From Robiginitalea sp. SC105 (GTDB taxonomy: Bacteria; Bacteroidota; Bacteroidia; Flavobacteriales; Flavobacteriaceae): 64,000 nt of DNA. Within the stretch, counting starts at the first letter, position 1; the number at the start of each line of letters is the position of its first letter. Below the pieces are notes generated by a model. It had not been told where the DNA came from. It did not search any database and saw only the letters and a list, made by a program, of their open reading frames with translations. A program made the translations under genes and the position numbers. The DNA lies in assembly GCF_014243345.1 (NCBI RefSeq), contig NZ_JACLZF010000002.1:620001-684000 (forward strand), read 5' to 3'. Positions 1 through 9,093 of this stretch are shown here, piece after piece.

Positions 1-409
1 GGTGCAATTTGCCGGAGTTGAGGATTTGGTTGGTAACCCCATTGGCCCCGTCGAAAGTGGGGGTAAGGCCTACCCGGCTTAAGTGCATGCCGACGGAATC
101 CAGGGAAACCGTATCGATTCCATGGTCGATATAACCGAAAAGTGCCTGTATGGAGGCCAGCATCCCGTTGCGCATGTATATTTTTTCATTGACTTCCGCC
201 AGGTTCTCCAGGTAGTCCACTTCCAGTTGCGCAAGCAACTCCTGCTCCTCCCGGTTATTCTGTTGTTCAATGTTCCAGTTGTTCACCTGCAGGGCCAGTA
301 GGATACCGATCATGACAAGCACGATTTCGCCCAGGGCGTACAACAGGTACTGCCTGGTTTTGCTTTGGCCCAAAAGGCCCATTCTGATTTTGTTGAAGAG
401 TTTGATCAT
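1..409 (-). CDS. DUF6090-type membrane protein, 3' end cut by window edge
   Basis: Reading down from an ATG at 409, the frame stays open to base 1 (136 codons). The N-terminus MIKLFNKIRMGLLGQSKTRQ is followed by one hydrophobic helix (YLLYALGEIVLVMIGILLAL, residues ~21-40) and QVNNWN, the hallmark of the family that recurs many times downstream. The rest is a soluble, charged, probably helical region. The family function is unknown; an inner-membrane anchor with a cytoplasmic or periplasmic helical domain is my inference. This copy is the only one on the minus strand and its 5' DNA is the most diverged from the common module. Confidence 0.8.
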   Translation of the reverse strand, partial: MIKLFNKIRMGLLGQSKTRQYLLYALGEIVLVMIGILLALQVNNWNIEQQNNREEQELLAQLEVDYLENLAEVNEKIYMRNGMLASIQALFGYIDHGIDTVSLDSVGMHLSRVGLTPTFDGANGVTNQILNSGKLH

Positions 410-462
410 ATAATGTCGCTTGGTTATGGGAAAAGGTCCCATGATTGTCTGCAGGAAGACCT

Positions 463-894
463 TTATCCTGAGTAAAAGACCTTTTTTCGGAGAACGATGT
501 TCAGGAGTACCCGAATTACGAAGTACAATCCCAGGACCATAAAAAACCCATTGAATTGAAACTGGAAAATCATATCTGTGAATGGCCAGAAAACCTTATT
601 GAAAAGAGGCCCGGTAATATGTATGTGGAGTAAAAGCCAGACGGCAATTGCCAGGACCTCAAAGAGTACGTTTTTAGATTTGGTTAAATTCTGAAGGCCA
701 TACTTGAGGCCAAACACCACCAAAAGGAACGACATGTAAGAAGCCGTTGAAAACCCCAGCCAGTACCACGGGTGTTTTTGGAATACTGTATCGGTCCTCA
801 GAATGTGTTCCAGGTAATCGAAGATGAACAGACCACTTGCCATTAGGAACAGATAAAAATCAAATTGTCGGTAATAAGCTACCCGTTCAGGCAT
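463..894 (-). CDS. small four-helix integral membrane protein, unknown function
   Basis: This 143-residue protein starts at MPERVAYYRQFDFY. It has four hydrophobic segments (about residues 11-32, 46-68, 78-97 and 113-132) and ends in a basic tail, RKKVFYSG. I do not recognise a family. The frame stays open up to 1080, but the extra 62 residues are not hydrophobic in the same way and overlap the leader of the divergent gene at 1090, so the shorter start is preferred; an ATG at 957 is a second option. It is divergent from the DUF6090 gene at 1090. Confidence 0.55.
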   Translation of the reverse strand: MPERVAYYRQFDFYLFLMASGLFIFDYLEHILRTDTVFQKHPWYWLGFSTASYMSFLLVVFGLKYGLQNLTKSKNVLFEVLAIAVWLLLHIHITGPLFNKVFWPFTDMIFQFQFNGFFMVLGLYFVIRVLLNIVLRKKVFYSG

Positions 895-1089
895 GGTGAA
901 AAGGCTATTATTTTGAAGTCGTGATAATCGGGATTGAAACAATGACGCTTGTCCCATAAGCAACAGGTGCCAATTTAGGTAAATATCCCCATGGGTATTT
1001 AAAGTAACAGGCAAATTGTCCAATTTCGCGCCCTGAAGAAATCCCCTGGTTTTCTTTACCTTGATGCAGATAACAACCAACAGCCAGCC

Positions 1090-1845
1090 ATGTTCCGTTT
1101 TTTCCGCATGCTCCGTCAGCGCCTTTTGGCTGAAAACCGCTTCGGCCGATATATGATTTATGCAATTGGTGAGATCGTCCTGGTGGTCATCGGGATCCTG
1201 ATTGCACTGCAGATTAATAACTGGAATGAATTGCGCAAGAAAGCACTGGAAGAATACACCATTCTGGATGAACTGGCCACAACCTTAGGTGGAGATCTGG
1301 AACACCAGAAAGACATGATCGGTAAAAATAAGGCATCCCGGGAAGCCATTGCATTTCTTCTGACGTATCTGGAGGGGGATTTACCCTGGAGTGACAGTAT
1401 TGCGACCTACTTTACCCGGGCACACAGCCGCGGTCATGGTCTGGCCAGGGCACACGCCTATCAGAACGCAAAAGCCCATGGACTGGACTTCCTGCAAACT
1501 GATTCCCTGAAAGAACTGCTTACCTGGACCTACGAAGTCAATACGGACTGGCTGGCCGAACTGAACAGCCGGAACAACCTGTACGAAAGCGAGACGGTAA
1601 TTCCGCTCACCACCCGGTTATTCCGGGAGACCCATATCTCGGATATTTACGTAGATCTGGGAAGGTCCATGTATCCAATGGATTTTGAAGGGCTCAGAGG
1701 AAATGCCGTCTACCTCAGCGTGCTCAGGACCACCGATTATAAACGGCAGGAGTTCCTTTATTTCCAGGAGCGGAGATACCGCAGGATGCTTCGCCTCAGG
1801 GACATGTTGCAGGAAGAGCTGGCATTGAAGCAGGCAGAATTATAA
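1090..1845 (+). CDS. DUF6090-type membrane protein
   Basis: The protein has 251 residues. It begins with FRFFRMLRQRLLAENRFGRY, then one transmembrane helix (YAIGEIVLVVIGILIALQ, ~24-41) and NNWNELR. The C-terminal ~200 residues are polar and helical with no motif I know. The constant N-terminal block is that of the large paralogous family in this window; the body is unlike the other copies apart from the SDSIxxLLxW-like DSLKELLTW stretch (~130) also seen in the copy at 7130. It is a single gene, followed by 129 bp and then the DUF5916 gene on the same strand. Biochemical role unknown. Confidence 0.85.
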   Translation: MFRFFRMLRQRLLAENRFGRYMIYAIGEIVLVVIGILIALQINNWNELRKKALEEYTILDELATTLGGDLEHQKDMIGKNKASREAIAFLLTYLEGDLPWSDSIATYFTRAHSRGHGLARAHAYQNAKAHGLDFLQTDSLKELLTWTYEVNTDWLAELNSRNNLYESETVIPLTTRLFRETHISDIYVDLGRSMYPMDFEGLRGNAVYLSVLRTTDYKRQEFLYFQERRYRRMLRLRDMLQEELALKQAEL

Positions 1846-1974
1846 GGCTCCTGAGCCCTTCCGTCTGGACGTATTCCAAAGTCCTGAAGATGCTTCAATC
1901 CGGTTCTCAGGTGACCCGAAGAAACATTGGTTTTTCCTGTACCGATCTGCTTATTTTCGCTACCTTGATATGTT

Positions 1975-4194
1975 ATGTTTCCAAGGAGTTTTTTACTACT
2001 GACCTGGTGTTTTCTTTTTACCTCTGTCCTGCAGGCCCAAACCAGCGATCCGTTACCGATACAGCGGATCGACGGGATCACCTTTGACGGCCGCGTGGAC
2101 GAGGCCGCCTGGGAGGCCATCCCGCCCCTTCCCATGGTACAGTACGAACCCAATGCCGGGGATGCCCCCACGGAACGCACGGAGATCCGCCTGGCCTACG
2201 ACGACACCTATTTTTACTGTTCCATGCGGGCCTACGACAGCGACCCCAACGGGGTACGTGCCACCTCCCTATACCGGGACCGGATCTCCGGCTCGGACCA
2301 CCTGGAGCTTCTGTTAGATACCTACAACGATAATGAAACAGGCTACGTCTTTACCACCACGCCTGCAGGCATCCGCAACGATTTGGAGATCTCCAATGAC
2401 GGTACCGGAGGCACCATCTCGTCCAATTCCTGGCTGAACCGCGATTTCAATACCTTCTGGGATGCCGAGACCACGGTTACCGAAGAGGGCTGGTTTGCCG
2501 AAATCCGGATCCCGTTCAGCAGCCTGCGCTTCCAGGATACGGATGGCCGCGTGATCATGGGGCTGACCGTGCAGCGCAAGGTGGCCCGGAAACTGGAACG
2601 CCTGGTATTCCCCGCCGTACCGCCCAAGACCAATTACGCTTTCCTTCGGCCCTCCCTCGCCCAGAAGATCGTCCTTACCGGGATCAAGCCCATCAAAACG
2701 CTCTATGTAACCCCCTACCTGCTGGCCGGACACGAACAGACCAATGTGCTGAACGAGGCGGGGACCGCCTATGTGGAGAACAAAGAATTACTGGGGAATG
2801 TCGGGGGGGATGTGAAGTTCTCCATCACCAATAACCTGACGGCCGACTTTACGATCAACACAGATTTTGCCCAGGCCGAGGCGGACGACCAGCTGGTAAA
2901 CCTATCTCGTTTTTCCCTCTTCTTTCCGGAAAAAAGGCAGTTTTTCCAGGAGCGGGCATCCATATTTGATTTTCGCACCGGGGGGCAGAGCCGGCTGTTT
3001 TTCAGCCGCCGGATCGGCCTGACCAATAACGGGGAGCAGGTGCCTATCTACGGAGGCGTACGCCTGATCGGCCGAATGAAGACCTGGGACCTGGCGGTGC
3101 TGGACATGCAGACCCAACAGCAGGATACCATCCCTTCCGAAAATTTCGGGGTGCTTCGGGTGCGCAGGCGCGTCTTTAACCGCAACAGCTATTTGGGCGG
3201 AATGTTCACCAGCCGGCTCGATGCGGATGGCAACAGCAACCTGGCCTATGGGGTGGACGGGCTGATCCGGGTGGCGGGGGACGACTACCTGACCCTGCAG
3301 TGGGCCCAGACCTTCGACAGCCGCTTCGAGGATGATGCGACATCCGGCTTCAAAAGCGGGCGCCTTGCCCTGGAAATGAACCGCAGGCGCCGCCGCGGCT
3401 TTGGGTACACGGTGGGGGCCATCCTTTCCGGGCCCAATTACAACCCGGGGGTGGGCTTCGTGGACCGGAACGATTTTAAATTCGGGACTGCGGCCCTCTC
3501 CAACACCTGGTTCCGGGAAGAAGGCCCGTTTATCTGGCACAAGCTGGAGGTACTGGGAAATGCCTACCTGCAAAATGTCAGCAATGACGTCCTTTCTTCG
3601 GAATACGGGACGGAGTGGTCCTTTTCGAGGCGGAACCTCGATAACGGCGGCCTGCTGGTCAAGAAGGTCTATGAAAATATCCTCTCGGACTTCCCCCTGG
3701 CGGAAAGCGTGGTCATCCCCCCGGGGGCCTATGACTTCTACCGGGTCACCGGCACCTACAGCATGGCCGTGGACCGTACCCTGCGGACGGGGGTAGTGCT
3801 CGAAACCGGGACTTTTTACGATGGTTGGCTGCACGCGATCACCCTCACCCCCTCCTGGTACCAGTCCAAATATTTCCAGCTGAACCTGGAGTACAGCTAC
3901 AACTACGGAATTTTTGACCAGCGGGACGAATTGCTGAATTTCCACATTGCCCGCCTGCGGGTTGGGACCGCCCTGGACCGCCATATTTCGACCAATGCGC
4001 TGTTGCAATACAACGGTGCCCAGGACCTGTTTTCATTCAATGTCCGTTTCCGATGGAACTTCCGGGAAGGGCAGGACCTGTGGGTGGTTTTCAATTCCGG
4101 CCTGAATACGGACCGGATGGGTTTTGTTCCGGCGCTGCCCCGGATCGATAACCGGAGCGTGCTGTTGAAGTATATACATACTTTCATATTTTAG
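1975..4194 (+). CDS. DUF5916 outer-membrane protein with N-terminal CBM9-like domain
   Basis: The protein has 739 residues. A signal peptide (FLLLTWCFLFTSVLQAQ, cleavage around residue 22) is followed by a CBM9-like beta-sandwich (about 30-215: DGRVDEAAWEAIPPL, then DDTYFYCSMRAYD and WFAEIRIPFSSLRF). The long C-terminal part contains FSLFFPEKRQFFQERASIF, typical of DUF5916, and ends with aromatic beta-strand repeats expected of an outer-membrane barrel closing on HTFIF. In Bacteroidetes these proteins sit in the outer membrane; the substrate is not established. High local GC gives long antisense frames, which are shadows. Start choice is fixed by the signal peptide. Confidence 0.85.
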   Translation: MFPRSFLLLTWCFLFTSVLQAQTSDPLPIQRIDGITFDGRVDEAAWEAIPPLPMVQYEPNAGDAPTERTEIRLAYDDTYFYCSMRAYDSDPNGVRATSLYRDRISGSDHLELLLDTYNDNETGYVFTTTPAGIRNDLEISNDGTGGTISSNSWLNRDFNTFWDAETTVTEEGWFAEIRIPFSSLRFQDTDGRVIMGLTVQRKVARKLERLVFPAVPPKTNYAFLRPSLAQKIVLTGIKPIKTLYVTPYLLAGHEQTNVLNEAGTAYVENKELLGNVGGDVKFSITNNLTADFTINTDFAQAEADDQLVNLSRFSLFFPEKRQFFQERASIFDFRTGGQSRLFFSRRIGLTNNGEQVPIYGGVRLIGRMKTWDLAVLDMQTQQQDTIPSENFGVLRVRRRVFNRNSYLGGMFTSRLDADGNSNLAYGVDGLIRVAGDDYLTLQWAQTFDSRFEDDATSGFKSGRLALEMNRRRRRGFGYTVGAILSGPNYNPGVGFVDRNDFKFGTAALSNTWFREEGPFIWHKLEVLGNAYLQNVSNDVLSSEYGTEWSFSRRNLDNGGLLVKKVYENILSDFPLAESVVIPPGAYDFYRVTGTYSMAVDRTLRTGVVLETGTFYDGWLHAITLTPSWYQSKYFQLNLEYSYNYGIFDQRDELLNFHIARLRVGTALDRHISTNALLQYNGAQDLFSFNVRFRWNFREGQDLWVVFNSGLNTDRMGFVPALPRIDNRSVLLKYIHTFIF

Positions 4195-4241
4195 GACAAA
4201 CGTCCAATAAACTATGGATACGGAATAAAAGGGATGGTACC

Positions 4242-5363
4242 ATGGAACGTGTAATCTACACCTTGGTTTGGGCAGCCATTCTCCAGGGCCTGCTTCTCGG
4301 GATGCTTTATTTGTTATCGAATAAGCACAGAAGCCGGGCTAACAGCATATTGGGCTTTTTTATTCTGGCCTTCGTCTTCGAGGCATTTACTTTCGTGCCT
4401 GTGGAAGACCTCTGGGGGTATCCCACCGGCGGGTATTTTACCCTTCCTGAAGTTAAGATGCTCTTCCCGGTACTCTTTCTGCACTATGTCCTTGAGAAAA
4501 TCGGCCGGGCCCACCACTACCTATATTTTCTGAAGGTTCATTATTTCCTGGCTTTCGCAGTCATTGCCATTACCCCGCTGAATATTTTCCTGTTTGTTTT
4601 CAGGGGGGAAACCATTTATCAACTGCTCGACTTTCAGACCGTTGAAGGGGTGTTCATGACCATGCAGTATTATGCTTTTGTGCTCACTCTCGTCGGCATG
4701 GCCCTTGCCATTCGCGAAATCCAGAATTATAAAACGCTGGTCAAAAACACCTTTTCGGACCTGGCCATGTTGCAGATCCGTTGGCTCTGGCAGTTTGTTT
4801 TGGGTGTAAGCCCCATTGTGCTGGTATGGGGTTTGGAATTAGGGAGGATTGCCTTTGGCGGGGGAGGAGGCAGCGATGTCACTTCCTTTACCTGGCTGTT
4901 GATCATCATCTTTATATACTTCCTGAGTTATAAAGCCTACCAACAAAAAACTTTGTGGCAGCAGCCTCCCGGGCCTGCAGGAAAATATGGGAACAGGAAA
5001 GATCCGCATGCCGAAACCGATCATAAAGACTATGCGGCATTGGGCCAAAAACTGGAAGGTTTTATGGAATCCACCAAGATTTACAATCAGCACGACCTGA
5101 CCCTCCATGAGCTGTCCAAGGCCGTGGATATTTCCCCCCGATTGATTTCAGGGTGCATCAACCGACACTTCAATAATAACTTTGCCGAGTGGGTCAACGG
5201 CTTCAGGGTGGATGCGGCCAGGTCCAAGTTGGAGGATCCCGCCTTCAATCACTTGTCTGTGGAGGGGATTGGTTCGGACTCCGGTTTCAAGTCGCGTTCT
5301 GCCATGTATGCCGCCTTCCGGAAACTAACCGGGCATACCCCGGGCTACTTCAGGAGGGAATAA
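4242..5363 (+). CDS. AraC-family regulator with N-terminal membrane domain
   Basis: The protein has 373 residues. Residues 1-240 hold about seven hydrophobic helices (first one LVWAAILQGLLLGMLYLL). After a polar linker the C-terminus has an AraC-type double helix-turn-helix (about 270-372: LTLHELSKAVDISPRLISGC, NNFAEWVNGFRVDAARSKL, then GFKSRSAMYAAFRKLTGHTP). This seven-helix plus AraC arrangement is common in Flavobacteria and is thought to act as a membrane-bound transcription factor. It is 47 bp downstream of the DUF5916 gene and followed by the DUF418 gene, so it could regulate either. The signal sensed is unknown. Confidence 0.85.
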   Translation: MERVIYTLVWAAILQGLLLGMLYLLSNKHRSRANSILGFFILAFVFEAFTFVPVEDLWGYPTGGYFTLPEVKMLFPVLFLHYVLEKIGRAHHYLYFLKVHYFLAFAVIAITPLNIFLFVFRGETIYQLLDFQTVEGVFMTMQYYAFVLTLVGMALAIREIQNYKTLVKNTFSDLAMLQIRWLWQFVLGVSPIVLVWGLELGRIAFGGGGGSDVTSFTWLLIIIFIYFLSYKAYQQKTLWQQPPGPAGKYGNRKDPHAETDHKDYAALGQKLEGFMESTKIYNQHDLTLHELSKAVDISPRLISGCINRHFNNNFAEWVNGFRVDAARSKLEDPAFNHLSVEGIGSDSGFKSRSAMYAAFRKLTGHTPGYFRRE

Positions 5364-5464
5364 TGTCCTGATTCCGGAAATCCGTACATATGGAGGGTTG
5401 CTGAACTGATACAACCCCTCATACCCCGTTGTCATTGAGGTAAAGAATCTAAAAATTTACGATT

Positions 5465-6616
5465 ATGAAACTACTACCAATTGCAGCAGGGGCAAGAATC
5501 GAGGCAGTTGATGCCTTAAGAGGATTTGCTTTACTGGGGGTGCTGTTGGCCAATGTGCCTTACGCAGGCCCGGATACCATAACCGGTCAATGGGATGACA
5601 TCCTGACATTTCTATCTCATTTTCTGATCTCAAAGAAGTTCATAACGGCTTTCTCCATCTTATTCGGTTTCGGATTTTATATCCAGATGACCCGGGCCGA
5701 AGCAAAAGGTATCCACTTCAGGAGTTATTTCCTGATCCGGATGGGACTGCTTTTCCTGATCGGTATAATCCATTCCTATGGCCTGTGGAACGGGGATATC
5801 ATCATGTCCTACGCCCTGGGAGGTGTTATCCTGTTATGGGTTCGCCACTGGTCGGTTAAGAAATTGTTCCTATTGGCCATACTGTTTAATGTGGTGCTGA
5901 CAGGGATCTTCTTTATTGGCAACAGCGCTTTCGGATGGCAGATTTACGATTACGATTATGCCCTGGACCGGGAGTATCCCTTAACTTCTTCCATTGCTCG
6001 CTATCTGACCATTAATTTTATAATGAATCCCTGGACGAATTTTTTCAAGGACATGCCCATTACCCTGGTCTTTACTTTTGGGAATATGCTCATTGGGCTC
6101 CTGCTGGGAAAGCTCGATTTTTTCCGCCTTTCCGAAAAAGCCCGTAGAATCTCCACGTATTTGATTGTACTGGGGGGTACCATAGGATTGGCCTCGAGTT
6201 ATTGCTACCACAAAATCATGGTAGGCGAGATCGAACTGGACCTTCCCCTCCTGTGGGTGCCGTTTGTCCTGGCCGCTGGGATGATCCTTCAGAGCCTGTG
6301 CTATATTTCGCTATTTGTACGCGCCTTCCAATTGCCAAAGATCAAGGCTGTCCTAAGGTTCTTCAGCATTGTAGGGCGCACCGCGTTAAGCAATTATATT
6401 CTGCAATCCGTTTTTTACCTAACCATCTTCTACCATTGTACCCACCTGTTTCAGCTATTTGGGAAAATTACCATGGGCCAGACCTTTCTGCTCGCCCTTG
6501 TATTGTTCGTTATCCAAACGGGGATTAGTTACCTCTGGCTTAAAAAGCACTCCCAGGGCCCCCTGGAATATATTTGGAAGAAACTCAGTTACGGCATGGC
6601 GACAAGCAGGTCTTGA
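5465..6616 (+). CDS. DUF418 family multi-pass membrane protein
   Basis: The protein has 383 residues. The N-terminal motif RIEAVDALRGFALLGVLLAN is the signature of the DUF418/YeiB family, acyltransferase-3-like membrane proteins. About eight to nine transmembrane segments follow, ending with the DUF418 region (FFSIVGRTALSNYILQSVFY, ~296-315, and GPLEYIWKKLSYG near the end). Family members lie in the inner membrane and are suspected transporters or acyl transferases; no substrate can be assigned. The gene is preceded by a 100-bp gap after the AraC gene and followed by a hairpin terminator. Confidence 0.85.
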   Translation: MKLLPIAAGARIEAVDALRGFALLGVLLANVPYAGPDTITGQWDDILTFLSHFLISKKFITAFSILFGFGFYIQMTRAEAKGIHFRSYFLIRMGLLFLIGIIHSYGLWNGDIIMSYALGGVILLWVRHWSVKKLFLLAILFNVVLTGIFFIGNSAFGWQIYDYDYALDREYPLTSSIARYLTINFIMNPWTNFFKDMPITLVFTFGNMLIGLLLGKLDFFRLSEKARRISTYLIVLGGTIGLASSYCYHKIMVGEIELDLPLLWVPFVLAAGMILQSLCYISLFVRAFQLPKIKAVLRFFSIVGRTALSNYILQSVFYLTIFYHCTHLFQLFGKITMGQTFLLALVLFVIQTGISYLWLKKHSQGPLEYIWKKLSYGMATSRS

Positions 6617-6630
6617 TTTGGTGATTTGAT

Positions 6631-6677
6631 GAAGGGTCCCTGGAGTTTCAGCTTGAAGCTCTGAGGGATCCTTTTTT
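6631..6677 (+). terminator. Rho-independent terminator after DUF418 gene
   Basis: GAAGGGTCCCT near 6631 pairs imperfectly with AGGGATCCTTTTTT near 6664, with an inner AGCTTGAAGCT hairpin and a T6 run at the end. It lies 14 bp after the stop of the DUF418 gene. It also abuts the 3' end of the remnant on the opposite strand. Confidence 0.6.
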
Positions 6678-6966
6678 CTATTTTAACCCCTCAATGGTTT
6701 CCATAAGCCCCTCCCTGAAGAGGGCTTCCGCCGGGTTGCACCCCACATGCTGGTAGCGGAAGCGTTGATCCTTCTCTATTACCAGGAGGGGTATCACCGC
6801 CCAGGTCCGCATTGATGACATAGAAGGACACCTCGCCTTCATCGAAAGCCGCTTTTACCTGTTCCAGTTCCCGTAATTCCAGGATACAGGGTTTGCACCA
6901 GGTACCGAAAAAATCCAATACGACCACCTGGCCCTCCAAAATGGAAAATAATGCCCAGGATGTCCA
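6678..6966 (-). pseudogene. TlpA/ResA-like thioredoxin remnant, truncated and frameshifted
   Basis: On the minus strand, GQVVVLDFFGTWCKPCILEL carries the WCxPC active site of TlpA-like thiol-disulfide oxidoreductases and is followed by FYVINADLGGDT. After GDT the frame shifts by one base in a C/T-rich run near 6795; the other frame continues with LLVIEKDQRFRYQHVGCNPA and runs to a stop at 6678. At the 5' side a stop (6967-6969) precedes the fragment and no proper start or signal peptide exists. The gene has therefore lost its N-terminus and is frameshifted. A sequencing error could explain the shift but not the missing N-terminus. Confidence 0.7.
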
Positions 6967-7129
6967 TTAGAGCCAGTGACATATGTGCTGTTTCGGATGC
7001 GGTGCTGGCTATATCTCCTTAAAGATACCATAGTCTGCCGAACCCTCGCAAGGTCTGCTGTGTTTGGTGTTAAACCCGGATTATGGGTTTGTTTTTTTGT
7101 ACTTTGGCGTAACCAACCATTACCAACTC

Positions 7130-7882
7130 ATGCTTCCCTTCTTCCGCCAACTCCGTAAAAGACTCCTGACTGAAAACCGCGTCCGCAACTATATGCTCTA
7201 TGCCGTCGGGGAAATCACCCTGGTGGTTTTCGGGATATTGATCGCGCTGTGGGTGAACGATTGGAGCGAAGACCGGAAAGAAGGGGAAAGAAGGGATAAG
7301 TTGCTCAACGCCCTCTCCGTGGAATTTAACGCCAACCTGGTGCAACTGGACAGCGTGATGCTCTTCAATGACCGGGTGCTCGATGCGTCCCTTAAATTGA
7401 TACGGCTGGAGCCTGAGGCGGCCCTTTCCATCCCGTCCGATACGCTGAGGGACTGGCTCCAGAATACCAGCTGGCTCTGGACCTTTAATCCCCAGAACGG
7501 GGCGCTGCGATCGGGGATTTCCTCAGGGGATATCCACCTGATCAAAAGTGATTCACTGATCAATTTGCTTTTCAGCTGGCAGGATGTGGTTGCGGATGCC
7601 GGGGAAAACGAAGAAAGGCATATCGACAGTCAGCTCAGTTCCCCTTCCGTTATAGCCCCTTACGTCAGAAGCACCGATTTTTACCGGATCACCTATCCCA
7701 AAATGGTGAAAAGCAAATTTCCCTCCGATTACCCGGGTCTGGTGCGCGACCCTATTTTTGAGGATTACCTCTCCGAAGTATACGGCCATACCCGGGATGC
7801 CAAAAATGAACTCCAGCTTGTACGGAAACAGAACCTGAAGATCCTCCAACTGGTGGACAGGGAGCTGGGACGTGCCAATTGA
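7130..7882 (+). CDS. DUF6090-type membrane protein
   Basis: The start is set at MLPFFRQLRKRLLTENRVRN, where the family module begins; an in-frame ATG at 7064 would add 22 residues lying in the leader. One transmembrane helix (YAVGEITLVVFGILIALWV) is followed by NDWSEDRKE and a ~200-residue polar helical body of 250 residues in total. The leader just upstream (TTTTTTTGTACTTTGG ... AACCAACCAT) resembles the one before the copies at 27701 and 30587. Function unknown. The gene faces the glycosyltransferase gene tail to tail. Confidence 0.85.
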   Translation: MLPFFRQLRKRLLTENRVRNYMLYAVGEITLVVFGILIALWVNDWSEDRKEGERRDKLLNALSVEFNANLVQLDSVMLFNDRVLDASLKLIRLEPEAALSIPSDTLRDWLQNTSWLWTFNPQNGALRSGISSGDIHLIKSDSLINLLFSWQDVVADAGENEERHIDSQLSSPSVIAPYVRSTDFYRITYPKMVKSKFPSDYPGLVRDPIFEDYLSEVYGHTRDAKNELQLVRKQNLKILQLVDRELGRAN

Positions 7883-7971
7883 TACGGGCGTTGGGATCGG
7901 CCGGCTTAACTTCTTGCCATCGGAAGGGACTGTCGGCCAGGATAATGATGCCGGGGTTTTCCGGGCCCGCA

Positions 7972-8760
7972 CTACCGGAGGCCTTTCCGCAATTGCCAAA
8001 GGCGCGCGTAACGAAGCATAACGAAATACGCATTGGTTGCGGCGCCTACAAACCCCGGGAGTCCCTGCATGAAACCGCCCCGGACCAGGTATTGGTGGAT
8101 AAAGCGCCAAAGCGGTTTCACCGTAAAATGATAGAGGGTGGGCCGGATGCCTTTCCGATGGTATTCCCGGGCCTGCAGGTTGGCATACCGGTCTTTTTTC
8201 CTAAAATACTGCTCCCAGGAAGTGTAGGTATAGTGCCAGATTGGGTTGTGCAGCTTGCCGGCCCGCCCACGGCAGATTTTTCCCTGCTCATGAACCAGCA
8301 CCTCTTTTTTGTAATTGCAGCATGAACGGTCCATCATACGGAGCTTGCAACTTTCCCTGAAGAAATTTTCACGCATAAAGCGACCCATAAAGTAATGCCG
8401 GAAGGGCACTTTGTAACCGGACAATACGTTGCCAGAGCTGAGTACCTGTTGGATTTCTTCCCGCAAGGCGGCGGATATGCGCTCGTCTGCATCCAAAAAC
8501 AGGATCATATCGTGGGTTGCCTGCCGGGCGGCGTATAAACGCTGCTCCAGGAAATTGGTAAATGGTTTTTCCAGGAATAGCACGTCGTACTCCTGGGCTA
8601 TTTGCCGTGTACGGTCCGTACTGCAGGAATCCACCACAAGGACCTCGTCGGCAAAAAGGGCACTTTCCAGTACCCCGCGGATATGATCCTCTTCATTGCG
8701 GGTCAGTATGACAATACTCAATTTTTTTCGGGAAGGTGCTGTGTCAGGGACAATCTCCAT
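7972..8760 (-). CDS. family 2 glycosyltransferase
   Basis: The protein has 262 residues from the chosen ATG at 8760. It shows the GT-A fold motifs LSIVILTRNEEDHI (~13-26), EVLVVDSCSTDRT (~40) and the DXD-type MILFLDADERI (~85). The C-terminal part (YHRKGIRPTLYHFTVKPLWR, IHQYLVRGGFMQGLPGF) is typical of the WaaE/KdtX-like group that adds sugars to lipopolysaccharide core or related glycans at the inner face of the membrane. The frame is open to 8904, but the extra 48 residues precede the conserved fold and exceed the usual family length, so the internal ATG is preferred. Acceptor unknown. Confidence 0.85.
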   Translation of the reverse strand: MEIVPDTAPSRKKLSIVILTRNEEDHIRGVLESALFADEVLVVDSCSTDRTRQIAQEYDVLFLEKPFTNFLEQRLYAARQATHDMILFLDADERISAALREEIQQVLSSGNVLSGYKVPFRHYFMGRFMRENFFRESCKLRMMDRSCCNYKKEVLVHEQGKICRGRAGKLHNPIWHYTYTSWEQYFRKKDRYANLQAREYHRKGIRPTLYHFTVKPLWRFIHQYLVRGGFMQGLPGFVGAATNAYFVMLRYARLWQLRKGLR

Positions 8761-9093
8761 GGAATCCCGGAGAGGGAAAGCGGCATTCAAGTGCTGCGTG
8801 GCGAGCCTTTCCGGCTGGGTGACTGCAGGGGCCCCGGGGCTCCTGTTGCTTTGAAAGGCAAGTCCTTTAGTCTGGGCTGTCCGGGAATTTGGCAAGATGA
8901 ACATAGGAAGCTGTATTTATCCCTAAAATCCCCCAACCTTCCCAAACAGACGTCCTGAATCGTGTCCGCGGCAAAAATCCGGACAGGTTGCCTGCTGCCT
9001 GAAATCTGTGGGATCCTTATGCTTTGCAGGGACGCTGCTGTTGAATGCCCGCCTCTTTCGGTTGGATTTGTTATTTTAAGCGGAAAGAAATCG
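8761..9093. other. intergenic, divergent promoter region
   Basis: The region lies between the divergent glycosyltransferase and TonB-plug genes. The stretch GGATTTGTTATTTTAAG near 9065-9080 resembles a Bacteroidetes -7 element for the gene at 9094. I see no gene, repeat or structured RNA here unless the longer start of the glycosyltransferase is used. Confidence 0.4.

Noticed and set aside
2902-4008. 368-codon antisense frame across the DUF5916 gene
   Set aside because: It lacks any domain signal, runs opposite a clearly coding gene with a signal peptide and barrel pattern, and is explained by high GC at third positions.
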